From Planctomycetota bacterium (GTDB taxonomy: Bacteria > Planctomycetota > Brocadiia > Brocadiales > Bathyanammoxibiaceae), in contig JAUXLO010000007.1 of assembly GCA_030623665.1 (NCBI GenBank), positions 1 to 15,690 of the forward strand: 15,690 bases of DNA, in the 5' to 3' direction. A program made the position numbers and the translations under genes. Numbering within the stretch: the first letter of the stretch is position 1; every line of letters starts with the position of its first letter. The notes below the pieces were generated by a model. That model had not been told where the DNA came from and did not search any database. It saw nothing but the letters and a program-made list of their open reading frames with translations. Of this stretch, positions 1 to 6,960 are shown in pieces.

Positions 1-750
1 CCAGCGCCGAAGGACCTTGTCTCACCAGCCACTATGTACCCTCCGTCACCCGTCTGCTGGATGGAATAGACAAAATCATAATCATCCCCCCCATAGGTCT
101 TCTGCCACTCCACGGTCCCGTCGGGCCTGAGCTTCAATACCCAAAAGTCTACATTTCCAGCACCGAAAGACCATGTCCCGGCAGTCACTACGTACCCCCC
201 GTCACCTGTCTGCTGGATGGAATAACCCCAATCTTGATCATCTCCCCCGTAGGTCTTCTGCCACTCCACAGTCCCGTCAGACCTTAGCTTCAATACCCAA
301 AGGTCCGCTACTCCAGCGCCGAAGGACTCTGTAAAACCAGCCACTATATACCCCCCGTCACCGGTCTGCTGGATGGAATAGGGCAGGTCAACATTACTTC
401 CCCCATATGTCTTCTGCCACTCTACATCCCCGTCAGGCCTGAGCTTCAATACCCAAATATCCTCCTTCTTGACCCCAATATCATCCTTCCCGGCACCGAA
501 GGAATTCGTCTCACCAGTCACTATATACCCCCCGTCACCGGTCTGCTCGATGGAATAGGCCCTATCCAAATCACCTCCCCCGTAGGTCTTCTGCCACTCC
601 ACGGTCCCGTCAGGCCCGAGCTTCAGGACCCAAATATCCTCATCCCCGACACCAAAGGACTCCGTATCACCAGCCACTATATACCCCCCGTCACTGGTCT
701 GCTGGATGGAATAGGCACCATCATTATGAGGCCCCCCATAGAAGGCGCTC
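1..750 (-). repeat. 156-bp tandem coding repeat, about five units
   Basis: The conserved block complementary to TGCTGGATGGAATA begins at 55, 211, 367, 544 and 700. The periods are therefore 156, 156, 177 and 156 bp. All are multiples of three, so the frame is kept. The long unit carries 21 extra bases near 460-500 that add about seven residues (around IGVKK). They look like a local duplication, because AATATC.TCCTTC occurs twice 21 bp apart. The units are very alike at DNA level, so recombination could change copy number. Confidence 0.9.
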
Positions 751-902
751 CATCCATCCGCCCGGCATATGGCGGATTTCCAACCCGGGGCGGCCGAAAA
801 GGAAGCGGTCATACAGAAAGATAACGTAAGAGCCAGGATGTAAAATATCCGCCAAAGAGACAGGCAAATTCGCCAATTATTGCGGCAAGCAGGGTACAAC
901 AC
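1..902 (-). CDS. Secreted tandem-repeat (beta-propeller-like) protein, 3' end outside window
   Basis: The reading frame is open from a GTG at 902 to the left edge (300 codons seen, no stop), so the C-terminus is missing. GTG was chosen because a full AGGAGGT ribosome site lies 9 nt upstream; a TTG follows directly and is the alternative. Residues 1 to about 35 look like a signal peptide: a basic stretch, then a hydrophobic run (FYILALTLSFC) and small residues before a probable cleavage near SFSAA. After a short link come repeats of 52 residues with the pattern EWQKTYGG..D..YSIQQT.DGGYIVAG.T.SFGAG..D.WVLKLR.DG. Such repeats are common in secreted bacterial and archaeal proteins and are usually predicted to fold as beta-propeller blades; that fold is inferred here. 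The role is unknown. It is divergent from the radical SAM gene. Confidence 0.85.
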   Translation of the reverse strand, partial: MLYPACRNNWRICLSLWRIFYILALTLSFCMTASFSAAPGWKSAICRADGWSAFYGGPHNDGAYSIQQTSDGGYIVAGDTESFGVGDEDIWVLKLGPDGTVEWQKTYGGGDLDRAYSIEQTGDGGYIVTGETNSFGAGKDDIGVKKEDIWVLKLRPDGDVEWQKTYGGSNVDLPYSIQQTGDGGYIVAGFTESFGAGVADLWVLKLRSDGTVEWQKTYGGDDQDWGYSIQQTGDGGYVVTAGTWSFGAGNVDFWVLKLRPDGTVEWQKTYGGDDYDFVYSIQQTGDGGYIVAGETRSFGA

Positions 903-911
903 AGACGTTTG

Positions 912-918
912 ACCTCCT
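912..918 (-). promoter_or_regulatory. Strong ribosome binding site of the repeat-protein gene
   Basis: The minus strand reads AGGAGGT here, a full Shine-Dalgarno match, 9 nt before the GTG at 902. It decides the start in a stretch with no suitable ATG; the first in-frame ATG would remove the signal peptide. Confidence 0.75.
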
Positions 919-1225
919 GGCGTGGATTCTTTTGCAGAGCGAAATGCTCTTTGACAGGACATGCGCATGTTCCTTGCGCTTCTATGTTCTCAGACCCTCT
1001 GGCCCAGCCAGATAGGGGTTTCTCCACAGTAAGGCCAAGGGTGACAATTTCTGACAAAAGATATAAATCCTGGAGAAAAGTCAAGAAGATTCTAGGGCGC
1101 AGACGTGGATTACATGGAGATTCTTTAGAGTTTCTTCATTTTTTCGAAGGAAAGAGGTAGGGACTTTGCCCCCTTACGTCGTGTTACCCATTCTATGGCC
1201 AACACAAATAATTGCTCATTCCTAC

Positions 1226-1255
1226 TTGACAATAATAACGCTGCAGGTGTAGACT
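1226..1255 (+). promoter_or_regulatory. Candidate sigma70 promoter of the radical SAM gene
   Basis: A perfect TTGACA (1226-1231) is followed after 18 nt by TAGACT (1250-1255), which matches four of six -10 positions. Transcription would begin near 1262 and leave a leader of about 20 nt before the ATG at 1284. Seen by eye only. Confidence 0.45.
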
Positions 1256-1283
1256 TAATTTGTTAGCCCAAGGTTGATAAGAG

Positions 1284-2456
1284 ATGAAAAGTAGTAAGAC
1301 CGTCTCGAGAAGGGAATTTCTGAAGGCCGGGATAGCCACGGCGGGTGGCGTGTGTATGGGGTGTCCCGACGTTCTGGCGGCCTCGGAGTCCGCTGCCGGG
1401 GCCATAATCACCGGTCAGACGGACGGGGAATTCCCCCTCTATGAGGCGATGTATTATAAGAAGCTGGAAGACGCACGGGTAGAGTGCCTGCTATGCCCCA
1501 AGGGGTGTAAGGTAGCCGACCTGGAGAGGGGATACTGCGGTGTAAGAGAGAACCGCGGCGGCACGTACCATACACTGGTCCACTCGCGTGTCTGCGCCCT
1601 CCACGTAGACCCTATCGAGAAAAAACCCTTTTTCCATTATCTGCCGGGCACGCCCGCAGTCTCAGTCGCCACCGCAGGCTGCAACGTGGAGTGCAAGTTC
1701 TGTCAGAACTGGCAGATCTCGCAGTTCCGGCCGGAACAGGTAGACAGCATAAGACTCACACCGCAAGACGTAGTGGAACATGCAAAGAAGCGTAGTTCCC
1801 CCACGATCGCATACACCTACACGGAACCCGTCGTCTTCTACGAGTTTATGTACGACACCGCAAGGGCCGCGAGGCAGGAGGGGGTTACCAACGTAGTAGT
1901 GTCCAATGGCTATATAAAGGAAGAACCCCTGGTGGAGCTGTGCAAGTATCTTGATGCGGTCAAGATAGACCTGAAGGCGTTCACTGAAGAGTTTTACAAA
2001 GAGTCCTGCAGCGGCGAATTAAAGCCCGTGCTGGAGACCCTGGTGACGCTGAAAAAACTTGGGATGTGGACCGAGATAGTGGTGCTTATCGTACCCACGC
2101 TGAACGACGGCGAGAAAGAGCTGAAGGAGATGAGCGCATGGGTGTATGAGGAACTGGGACCGGACGTCCCCATCCACTTCTCCCGCTTTCACCCCACCTA
2201 CAAGATAAAGAATCTTCCGCCCACCTCCGTGCACACACTGGAAAAGGCCAGGGATATCGCCCTGGAGGCCGGCCTGAATTATCCCTATATAGGAAACGTA
2301 CCCGGACACTCAGGCGAGAACACATACTGCCCCGACTGTAAGGAGGTAGTCATCGGGAGGGTCGGCTATACCATCGTGCGCAACACCATAAAAGACGGGA
2401 AGTGCGCTAACTGCGAACACCCCATCGCCGGTGTGTGGGAGGTTATTAAGGGCTAA
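1284..2456 (+). CDS. amrS: AmmeMemoRadiSam-type radical SAM enzyme with Tat signal
   Basis: This 390-residue protein has a near-perfect twin-arginine motif, SRREFLK (residues 8-14). A hydrophobic, Gly/Ala-rich stretch follows to about residue 32, so export as a folded protein is predicted. A cysteine cluster around residues 68-85 (CLLCPKGC, then YCGV) precedes the radical SAM motif CNVECKFC (C133, C137, C140), which would bind a 4Fe-4S cluster. The C-terminus carries two CxxC pairs (CPDC and CANC) that could bind metal. The order matches the AmrS family, formerly annotated as pyruvate-formate-lyase-activating-like, which is linked genetically to AMMECR1 and MEMO proteins; its reaction is not settled. 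No such partner lies in the window. The start is the ATG just before the Tat motif; its ribosome site (AAGG, 10 nt upstream) is modest. Confidence 0.88.
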   Translation: MKSSKTVSRREFLKAGIATAGGVCMGCPDVLAASESAAGAIITGQTDGEFPLYEAMYYKKLEDARVECLLCPKGCKVADLERGYCGVRENRGGTYHTLVHSRVCALHVDPIEKKPFFHYLPGTPAVSVATAGCNVECKFCQNWQISQFRPEQVDSIRLTPQDVVEHAKKRSSPTIAYTYTEPVVFYEFMYDTARAARQEGVTNVVVSNGYIKEEPLVELCKYLDAVKIDLKAFTEEFYKESCSGELKPVLETLVTLKKLGMWTEIVVLIVPTLNDGEKELKEMSAWVYEELGPDVPIHFSRFHPTYKIKNLPPTSVHTLEKARDIALEAGLNYPYIGNVPGHSGENTYCPDCKEVVIGRVGYTIVRNTIKDGKCANCEHPIAGVWEVIKG

Positions 2457-2495
2457 TACTTTATTTTGAGCTTTCAGAACAATTATCATTTTCTA

Positions 2496-2552
2496 ATGTA
2501 GCGTGCGAGCTTGCTCGCACGTAGTTCGTGGCAGTAAGCTGCAACGCTACAT
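2496..2552. repeat. 57-bp palindromic interspersed element, copy 1
   Basis: The ends are the inverted pair ATGTAGCG and CGCTACAT. Inside are two hairpins: GTGCGAGC/GCTCGCAC (2503-2520), perfect over 8 bp, and a second one (2528-2545) with a mismatch and a G.T pair. The second copy, at 7845-7901, has the same length and 48 of 57 identical bases. No coding capacity. It lies between convergent genes and resembles REP- or MITE-like elements. Confidence 0.8.
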
Positions 2553-2565
2553 ACCTTGCAGGCTA

Positions 2566-2650
2566 TCATTCTGAGGGAGTGCAGCGACTGAAGAATCTAG
2601 ATTCTTCGCTGGCTCCTTCACTCTGCTCAGGACTTCGGCTCAGAATGACA
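2566..2650. repeat. Interspersed inverted-repeat element (TCATTCTGAG...CTCAGAATGA), copy 1
   Basis: Terminal inverted repeats TCATTCTGAG (2566-2575) and CTCAGAATGA (2639-2648) enclose a perfect 18-bp palindrome, GAAGAATCTAGATTCTTC (2590-2607). Similar TCATTCTGAG...GAAGAATCT sequences are scattered in many bacterial genomes. It ends only 10 bp past the stop of the minus-strand gene at 2660, so transcripts of that gene run into it and it could form a 3' hairpin. There is no T-run, so a terminator role is unproven. Confidence 0.7.
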
Positions 2651-2659
2651 AAGAAGTGT

Positions 2660-4996
2660 TTAAAGGGACTTTTGCGTAGCTCTCATCTTGACAACCAGCG
2701 CGGAAAGCAGTATCAGGCTTGCCCCGTTGAGCGCGGCAATTATAATGCAGGCACCGGTTACCCCCAGGATAGGCACCAGGACTATGCCGGTAAGTATAGC
2801 CCCCAGAAATGCCCCGACATGGTCGGCGCTGTCTATCATCCCCGCCGTGGGCCCGGGGTCCACCTCTTCCTCCAGGTATATCCGGCTCGCTAAAGGAAAC
2901 TCAAGCCCGGTGATGATGCCGGGGATTACTATCAATATCATGAAAAAGGTTGCGGAACCGGCGTGCAGAAACGGAAACCATTTAATAAGCGGGATAACGG
3001 CCAGGGAGTAGACCACCACCCCGCCCACTATGTACATGAGTACCCTGAGCCAGTCTCTCTGTTTTTTCAGTATAACTGCATTGCATATATAGCCGCCAAC
3101 GGCGAGACCCATCATGAACAGGGCCACAATAAGGCCTATCATCTCGTAGACATAGCCGTAAATGTTCTGGAAGGCGAATATCAGGATAATCTCAAGGGCT
3201 ATGCCGGCAAACCCCGTTGTGGCGATGGCGAACAGGCTGTTAAACCTCTTCTCCTTCGCGGTATTACGAAAGGCAAGGCTTGTTAAGCCGAGCCTTATTA
3301 CAAGGAATAGTCCTATCGCGGCCAGGAAGTACCACAGTTTCAGCCTGCCCAGAGACCTCAAAAGGCCCTGAAGCTGACCGCCGGCAAACTGGTCCCACAG
3401 GAGCAAGTTGTAGAAATAGGTAACGGGTTTAGAATCGGTGTTTATGCGCAGGTCACGTCTGCTCTTTAGATGTTCCTGAATAAACCGCACACGCTGGGGC
3501 TCCAGATAGGGCAAGAAGTGATACTGCGAGAAGGCGGTCGTCTCTATGTTACGCTCCTTGTATCTGGAGATAAGCGTCTCCAGGTCTGTAGTTACGATAT
3601 CCGGCTCCGAGGATGCGAAATAATAATTTGTCTGGCCGGGCGTAACAATCACGTACGGGAAGACCCTTTGAAGGGTTTTATATATGGAGCCCGTATAGCT
3701 CCCTACAACCTCGCCCAGGTATACCACGGAGGAACTTATAGAGACGACGAGAACACCGTCGGGTTCCAGCAGGTCTTTCGCCTCCTGAAAGAACTCAAGT
3801 GTGTAGAAGCGGTTCAGTGCGGCGGTTGAAGGGTCGGGGACATTGATGAATATGACGTCATATTTATACTTGCCTCTAGACTTCTTTACAAAGTAGCGGC
3901 CGTCTACCGGAAATATCTCCACCCTCTCATCGGCCAGTGCGGTCTTGTCCTCCTCGGATAGATATCTCTCCGTAACCTCAAGGAGTTTTGGGTCCAGTTC
4001 CACATAATGGAGTCCCTCCAGGGGATATTTCAGCATCTCGCTCACCAGGCCGCCGATGCCGCCACCGATAAGGAGCACACGCTCAGGAGCCGGATGCTCC
4101 GAGAGGATTAGGTGGGCCAGAGGCCCGTACTCGTACAGATTCGGGAAGGCAAACACATACTGCCCGTTACTGTACACACTGTACTGGTCATGCTCTTTAC
4201 CGACTACGATATTCTGGTACCTGGAATCCACCGACTCGATTAACTCTATATTCGGATTGAACGACTCCCACCTCTTTTCAACGAAGAACGACTCCAGCCG
4301 ATCGACACCAGCCGAAAGCATGAGCCACAGCACAACAACAAGGAGTGAGATGGACGCCCCCAACAGGGCCTTCCTGTGGGAAATCTTCCCGATAAAAAGT
4401 GTAAGTATCAGCAGGTTTGTAAGGACTATGGAGGTTAGTATCGCCATAATCTCGTATGAGGTACTCATGGGGGCCAGCACAAAGGTAAACACGGCCCCCC
4501 CTATCAGGCTGCCTATGGATTCGAGTATGTAAACCGCTCCTATATCCGTAGCACCGCCGCGGGTAAACCCTTTAAAAACAGATACGGAAAACGGGAAGAT
4601 AAACCCTATAACAAAGCTGAACGGCATGATGATAAGGGGTGAGGACCACAAAAGTGACACGATAGAGATCTGCTGCCCGTAGGGGACGTCAATCAAATAT
4701 CTAAGGAGCCTTATAATAGATACCTGCATCGGCAGAAGCAGGCACAGCGCCAGCAGAAGGAACAGGAATAGCACGAGCCTGTCCCTGATCCCCGTCATTA
4801 GTTTGGCGCCCACCCCCGCCCCTACGGCAACACCAAGGAGCCATGCGCCGAATATTACGCCAAGGCAGAGCTCATTCCCATAGAACACTACCAGCAGCTC
4901 CCTCACCAGTAGCACCTGCGCAATAGTGGCATGGGCGCCTATAAGGATTATTGCCGCAACTAACGGGTACCGGATCTTTCTGTCATATGAGGACAT
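2660..4996 (-). CDS. Membrane-fused spermidine-synthase-like protein
   Basis: The protein has 778 residues in three parts. About seven membrane segments fill residues 10-225. A soluble spermidine/spermine-synthase-type Rossmann domain spans roughly 250-530. About six membrane segments follow at 550-775. The central domain shows the nucleotide-binding loop LLIGGGIGG (near 310), an acidic strand end (YVELDP) and the DVIFINVPDPS...FYT stretch typical of the superfamily. Fused forms of this kind are common in bacteria and are often annotated as spermidine synthases, but many lack proof of aminopropyl transfer. Here NVPDP stands near the catalytic region, so the substrate is uncertain. The ATG at 4996 has no clear ribosome site. 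It shares its A with the TAA of an upstream frame, suggesting translational coupling. Confidence 0.82.
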   Translation of the reverse strand: MSSYDRKIRYPLVAAIILIGAHATIAQVLLVRELLVVFYGNELCLGVIFGAWLLGVAVGAGVGAKLMTGIRDRLVLFLFLLLALCLLLPMQVSIIRLLRYLIDVPYGQQISIVSLLWSSPLIIMPFSFVIGFIFPFSVSVFKGFTRGGATDIGAVYILESIGSLIGGAVFTFVLAPMSTSYEIMAILTSIVLTNLLILTLFIGKISHRKALLGASISLLVVVLWLMLSAGVDRLESFFVEKRWESFNPNIELIESVDSRYQNIVVGKEHDQYSVYSNGQYVFAFPNLYEYGPLAHLILSEHPAPERVLLIGGGIGGLVSEMLKYPLEGLHYVELDPKLLEVTERYLSEEDKTALADERVEIFPVDGRYFVKKSRGKYKYDVIFINVPDPSTAALNRFYTLEFFQEAKDLLEPDGVLVVSISSSVVYLGEVVGSYTGSIYKTLQRVFPYVIVTPGQTNYYFASSEPDIVTTDLETLISRYKERNIETTAFSQYHFLPYLEPQRVRFIQEHLKSRRDLRINTDSKPVTYFYNLLLWDQFAGGQLQGLLRSLGRLKLWYFLAAIGLFLVIRLGLTSLAFRNTAKEKRFNSLFAIATTGFAGIALEIILIFAFQNIYGYVYEMIGLIVALFMMGLAVGGYICNAVILKKQRDWLRVLMYIVGGVVVYSLAVIPLIKWFPFLHAGSATFFMILIVIPGIITGLEFPLASRIYLEEEVDPGPTAGMIDSADHVGAFLGAILTGIVLVPILGVTGACIIIAALNGASLILLSALVVKMRATQKSL

Positions 4997-5167
4997 TATA
5001 TATCTATGCCGGACGTTCCGTCTCGGATTTGAAGGGTAAAATCTGCACGATAAGGAACACTTGATGGCGGGTAGGACCCAGGATGGAAACCTGCCTTCTT
5101 AGATTCAGGCACGGCCGGTGCGTTCATGTTACGAGGTGTGACTTCGGGGAAGAAAATCTGCCGGATA
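4996..5167 (-). other. Probable frameshifted 3' part of the small lipoprotein gene
   Basis: A second minus frame, open from 5220, continues to a TAA at 4998-4996. It overlaps the ATG of the next gene by one base (TAATG). Removing one base near the C5G4 run at 5206-5214 joins it to the lipoprotein frame as a single product of 117 residues. The encoded stretch, including RQIFFPEVTPRN and SSVPYRADFTLQIRDG, looks like protein but is not recognised. Without a frameshift this is untranslated spacer. Confidence 0.4.
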
Positions 5168-5350
5168 TCACCGTTGCTGCAGGGTTGGCCTTGGTCCCTG
5201 TCCCTCCCCCGGGGTCCCATAGATATTAGGCCACTTCATGGTCTGCGTCCTAAAGTCTAAACCCTCCTCCTCTTCAGGCCCCTGGACACAACCCACAGAG
5301 ACCAGTAGCAGGAATAAGCCCAGGGTTATCACTATCTTGCACATTTTCAT
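5168..5350 (-). CDS. Small lipoprotein, probably truncated by a frameshift
   Basis: The frame as given encodes 60 residues: a basic start (MKMCK), a hydrophobic core (IVITLGLFLLLV) and a lipobox ending at Cys21 (SVGC), followed by an acidic stretch (PEEEEG). This is a clear type II signal peptide, so the product should be lipid-anchored. The remainder is not recognised. A second frame continues to 4996 with a one-base stop/start overlap to the following gene, so the intact gene was probably 117 residues long. An extended -10 promoter lies directly upstream and would start transcription only about 6 nt before the ATG, leaving no room for a ribosome site. Translation may be leaderless, or may start at the second ATG (5344). 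Confidence 0.5.
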   Translation of the reverse strand: MKMCKIVITLGLFLLLVSVGCVQGPEEEEGLDFRTQTMKWPNIYGTPGEGQGPRPTLQQR

Positions 5351-5362
5351 ACCCAGAGCACA

Positions 5363-5390
5363 AAAATATCACATCTCCCACCCAAGTCAA
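5363..5390 (-). promoter_or_regulatory. Extended -10 promoter for the lipoprotein/synthase-like genes
   Basis: On the minus strand, TTGACT (5390-5385) is followed after 16 nt by TATTTT (5368-5363), preceded by TGA to give the extended -10 form TGnTATTTT. The predicted start near 5356 lies about 6 nt before the first ATG. Confidence 0.45.
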
Positions 5391-5408
5391 ATGAAATCTA
5401 TTTGCGCC

Positions 5409-5437
5409 TTGAATTCGTGGGGTCCAGTGCTTATTCT
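5409..5437 (+). promoter_or_regulatory. Candidate promoter of the Clp1-like/THEP1 gene pair
   Basis: TTGAAT (5409-5414), a 17-nt spacer and TATTCT (5432-5437) each match four of six consensus positions. The predicted start near 5444 gives a leader of about 60 nt. It stands back to back with the minus promoter at 5363-5390. Confidence 0.35.
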
Positions 5438-5506
5438 AAACCTTACACCGTGTGCCGGACAGCGCGCACAAACACCTGGACACTGTTATGACGAAGGCCT
5501 GGGCGG

Positions 5507-6421
5507 TTGTCAGAGATTAAGATACCATCATATTGGGAAGAACTGGCAGAAGACGTCCACCAACTAAAGGGCGTGGTGATGGTCGTGGGCGCCTCCGATA
5601 CGGGCAAGACGACCCTGGCCATCTATCTCGCCGGAGAACTCCTTAAGAGACGCAACAGGGTCTCTATAGTCTCTGCCGACATGGGCCAGTGTGCATTTGG
5701 GCCACCGGCGGCTATCAGCATGGCCATACCGGAATTAATACCGGAATTCCCAAAAAACCTTCCCGTGCACTCCATGTACTTCGTGGGTTCCACCTCACCT
5801 GTCGGTCACTTACTGCAAACGGTGGTTGGTGTAAAGAAACTGGTGGACAGGTCACTTCAGGCGGGCGCAGAGGTAGTGATAGTCGATACCACCGGGTTTG
5901 TATCAGGAGGTGCGGCCTGGGAGCTCAAGTTCCATAAGATTGAACTTACCGATGCCAGGTGTATCGTAGCGCTCCAGAGAGGGCGTGAACTAGAGGATAT
6001 TCTCATTCCGCACGAACGCAGGACCGGGTGCAGGCTATACCGACTTCCGATATCTGAAGATACTAAGGTGCGGTCGTATGAGCAGCGTCGGGAATATCGA
6101 CGTCAAAGATACCAGGATTATTTTAGAGGTGCAAAAGATAAGTCATTGCCTCTCAGTAACATACGCCTCATCAATCCTTACGACAAGGCATTACAAAGGG
6201 GGGAAGGTGATGCCTTTAAGAGGCTGCTGGTGGGCCTGAACGATGATGAAAATTTTTCTACCGCCCTTGGTGTTATCGAGGACATAGACCTGACAAAGGG
6301 TACGATTCGGTTGATAACACCACTAGAAGCGCTGAGTGAGGTTAGGTTGATAAGGCTCGGCTCTATCAAGATAGAAGAGGACTGGGGTGACAGCTATGTC
6401 AGGCCCCTACACACCGCGTAA
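5507..6421 (+). CDS. Clp1/Grc3-family polynucleotide 5'-hydroxyl kinase-like protein
   Basis: The 304-residue protein belongs by motif to the Clp1/Grc3/Nol9 group (COG1341-type), enzymes that phosphorylate 5'-OH ends of RNA or DNA using a nucleotide triphosphate. The P-loop is GASDTGKTT (28-36). The family-typical DMGQ (58-61) is followed by FGPPAAIS. The Walker-B-like VDTTGFVSG (126-134) leads into ELKFHKIE (139-146). An Arg-rich lid, RSYEQRREYRRQRYQDYF (189-206), supplies the basic residues expected near the phosphates. A short C-terminal domain follows. The start is the TTG at 5507, with AAGG 9 nt upstream. The stop TAA overlaps the next ATG by one base. The family is mainly archaeal and eukaryotic, so a bacterial member is notable. 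Kinase activity is inferred from motifs. Confidence 0.8.
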   Translation: MSEIKIPSYWEELAEDVHQLKGVVMVVGASDTGKTTLAIYLAGELLKRRNRVSIVSADMGQCAFGPPAAISMAIPELIPEFPKNLPVHSMYFVGSTSPVGHLLQTVVGVKKLVDRSLQAGAEVVIVDTTGFVSGGAAWELKFHKIELTDARCIVALQRGRELEDILIPHERRTGCRLYRLPISEDTKVRSYEQRREYRRQRYQDYFRGAKDKSLPLSNIRLINPYDKALQRGEGDAFKRLLVGLNDDENFSTALGVIEDIDLTKGTIRLITPLEALSEVRLIRLGSIKIEEDWGDSYVRPLHTA

Positions 6422-6954
6422 TGGTTAAGAACATACTGATGACCGGAAGGCCGGGCGTGGGGAAAACCACGGCTATCAAGAAGATATTATCCGCCCTGGA
6501 CCTCAGACCCGGCGGTTTTTATACCGAGGAAATAAGAGCGGGCAGGGAGCGGAAGGGGTTTGCGATAAAGACCTTTGGAGGGAAGAGTGGTATCCTCGCA
6601 CACATAGACAATCGGGGCGGCCCAAGGGTAGGCAAATACGGCGTAGACATAAGATCATTCGAGTCTACAGCCCTGCCTGAGTTAGAAGATGCTGTCGGCA
6701 GCAAAAAGCTCATTGTTATAGACGAGATAGGTAAGATGGAGAATTTTTCATCTAGGTTTAAGGACCTGGTATTGCAGGCGCTGGATGGACCTGCGCCTGT
6801 ATTGGGCATCATTACGGAGTCAGGAAACGGATTCACACGCGGTATCAAGCAAAGGAAGGATGTCCGGCTCTTCAGAATCACCGTAGAGAACAGAGACACC
6901 ATAATCCCTGACATACTAAAACTCCTGGCCAGGCTAACCCGGGACCTTTTGTAA
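6421..6954 (+). CDS. THEP1-type nucleoside-triphosphatase
   Basis: The 177-residue length suits the THEP1 family (COG1618-type). The P-loop is GRPGVGKT (9-16). The family signature GFYTEEIRAGRERKGFAI (32-49) and VGKYGVD (70-76) follow, and the Walker B is LIVIDEIGKME (97-107). Characterised members hydrolyse ATP, GTP and other NTPs slowly, with no agreed cellular role; the human homologue is NTPCR. No signal peptide or membrane segment, so cytoplasmic. The ATG overlaps the stop of the Clp1-like gene (TAATG), implying translational coupling. Its own stop lies 6 bp from that of the convergent lipoprotein gene, with no visible terminator between them. Confidence 0.88.
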   Translation: MVKNILMTGRPGVGKTTAIKKILSALDLRPGGFYTEEIRAGRERKGFAIKTFGGKSGILAHIDNRGGPRVGKYGVDIRSFESTALPELEDAVGSKKLIVIDEIGKMENFSSRFKDLVLQALDGPAPVLGIITESGNGFTRGIKQRKDVRLFRITVENRDTIIPDILKLLARLTRDLL

Positions 6955-6960
6955 ACGGTT

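Larger units (their letters stand above)
903..1283. other. Divergent intergenic region, 381 bp
   Basis: Apart from the ribosome site at 912-918 and the promoter candidate at 1226-1255, I see nothing convincing. A weak minus-strand promoter candidate (TTGACT, 15-nt spacer, TATCTT) lies near 1060-1085. An 8-bp inverted repeat TTTCTCCA/TGGAGAAA spans roughly 1019-1078. Short open frames here lack ribosome sites and recognisable protein sequence. Confidence 0.5.

Noticed and set aside
1..750. Regular repeats resembling a CRISPR array or satellite DNA
   Set aside because: The units are 156 bp, in frame, and encode a coherent repeat protein; there are no short repeats with unique spacers.
809..1160. 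Open frames of 91 residues (minus) and 83 residues (plus)
   Set aside because: The minus one overlaps the signal-peptide region of the repeat gene in a different frame; the plus one has no ribosome site and unlikely composition.
2590..2607. 18-bp perfect palindrome as an operator site
   Set aside because: It is internal to an interspersed repeat between convergent stops, far from any start.
2528..2893. 121-residue plus-strand open frame
   Set aside because: It begins in the palindromic repeat and runs antisense into the membrane protein gene; no protein-like features.
4056..4532. 158-residue plus-strand open frame
   Set aside because: It is antisense to conserved synthase-domain coding sequence and has Ser/Arg-rich shadow composition.
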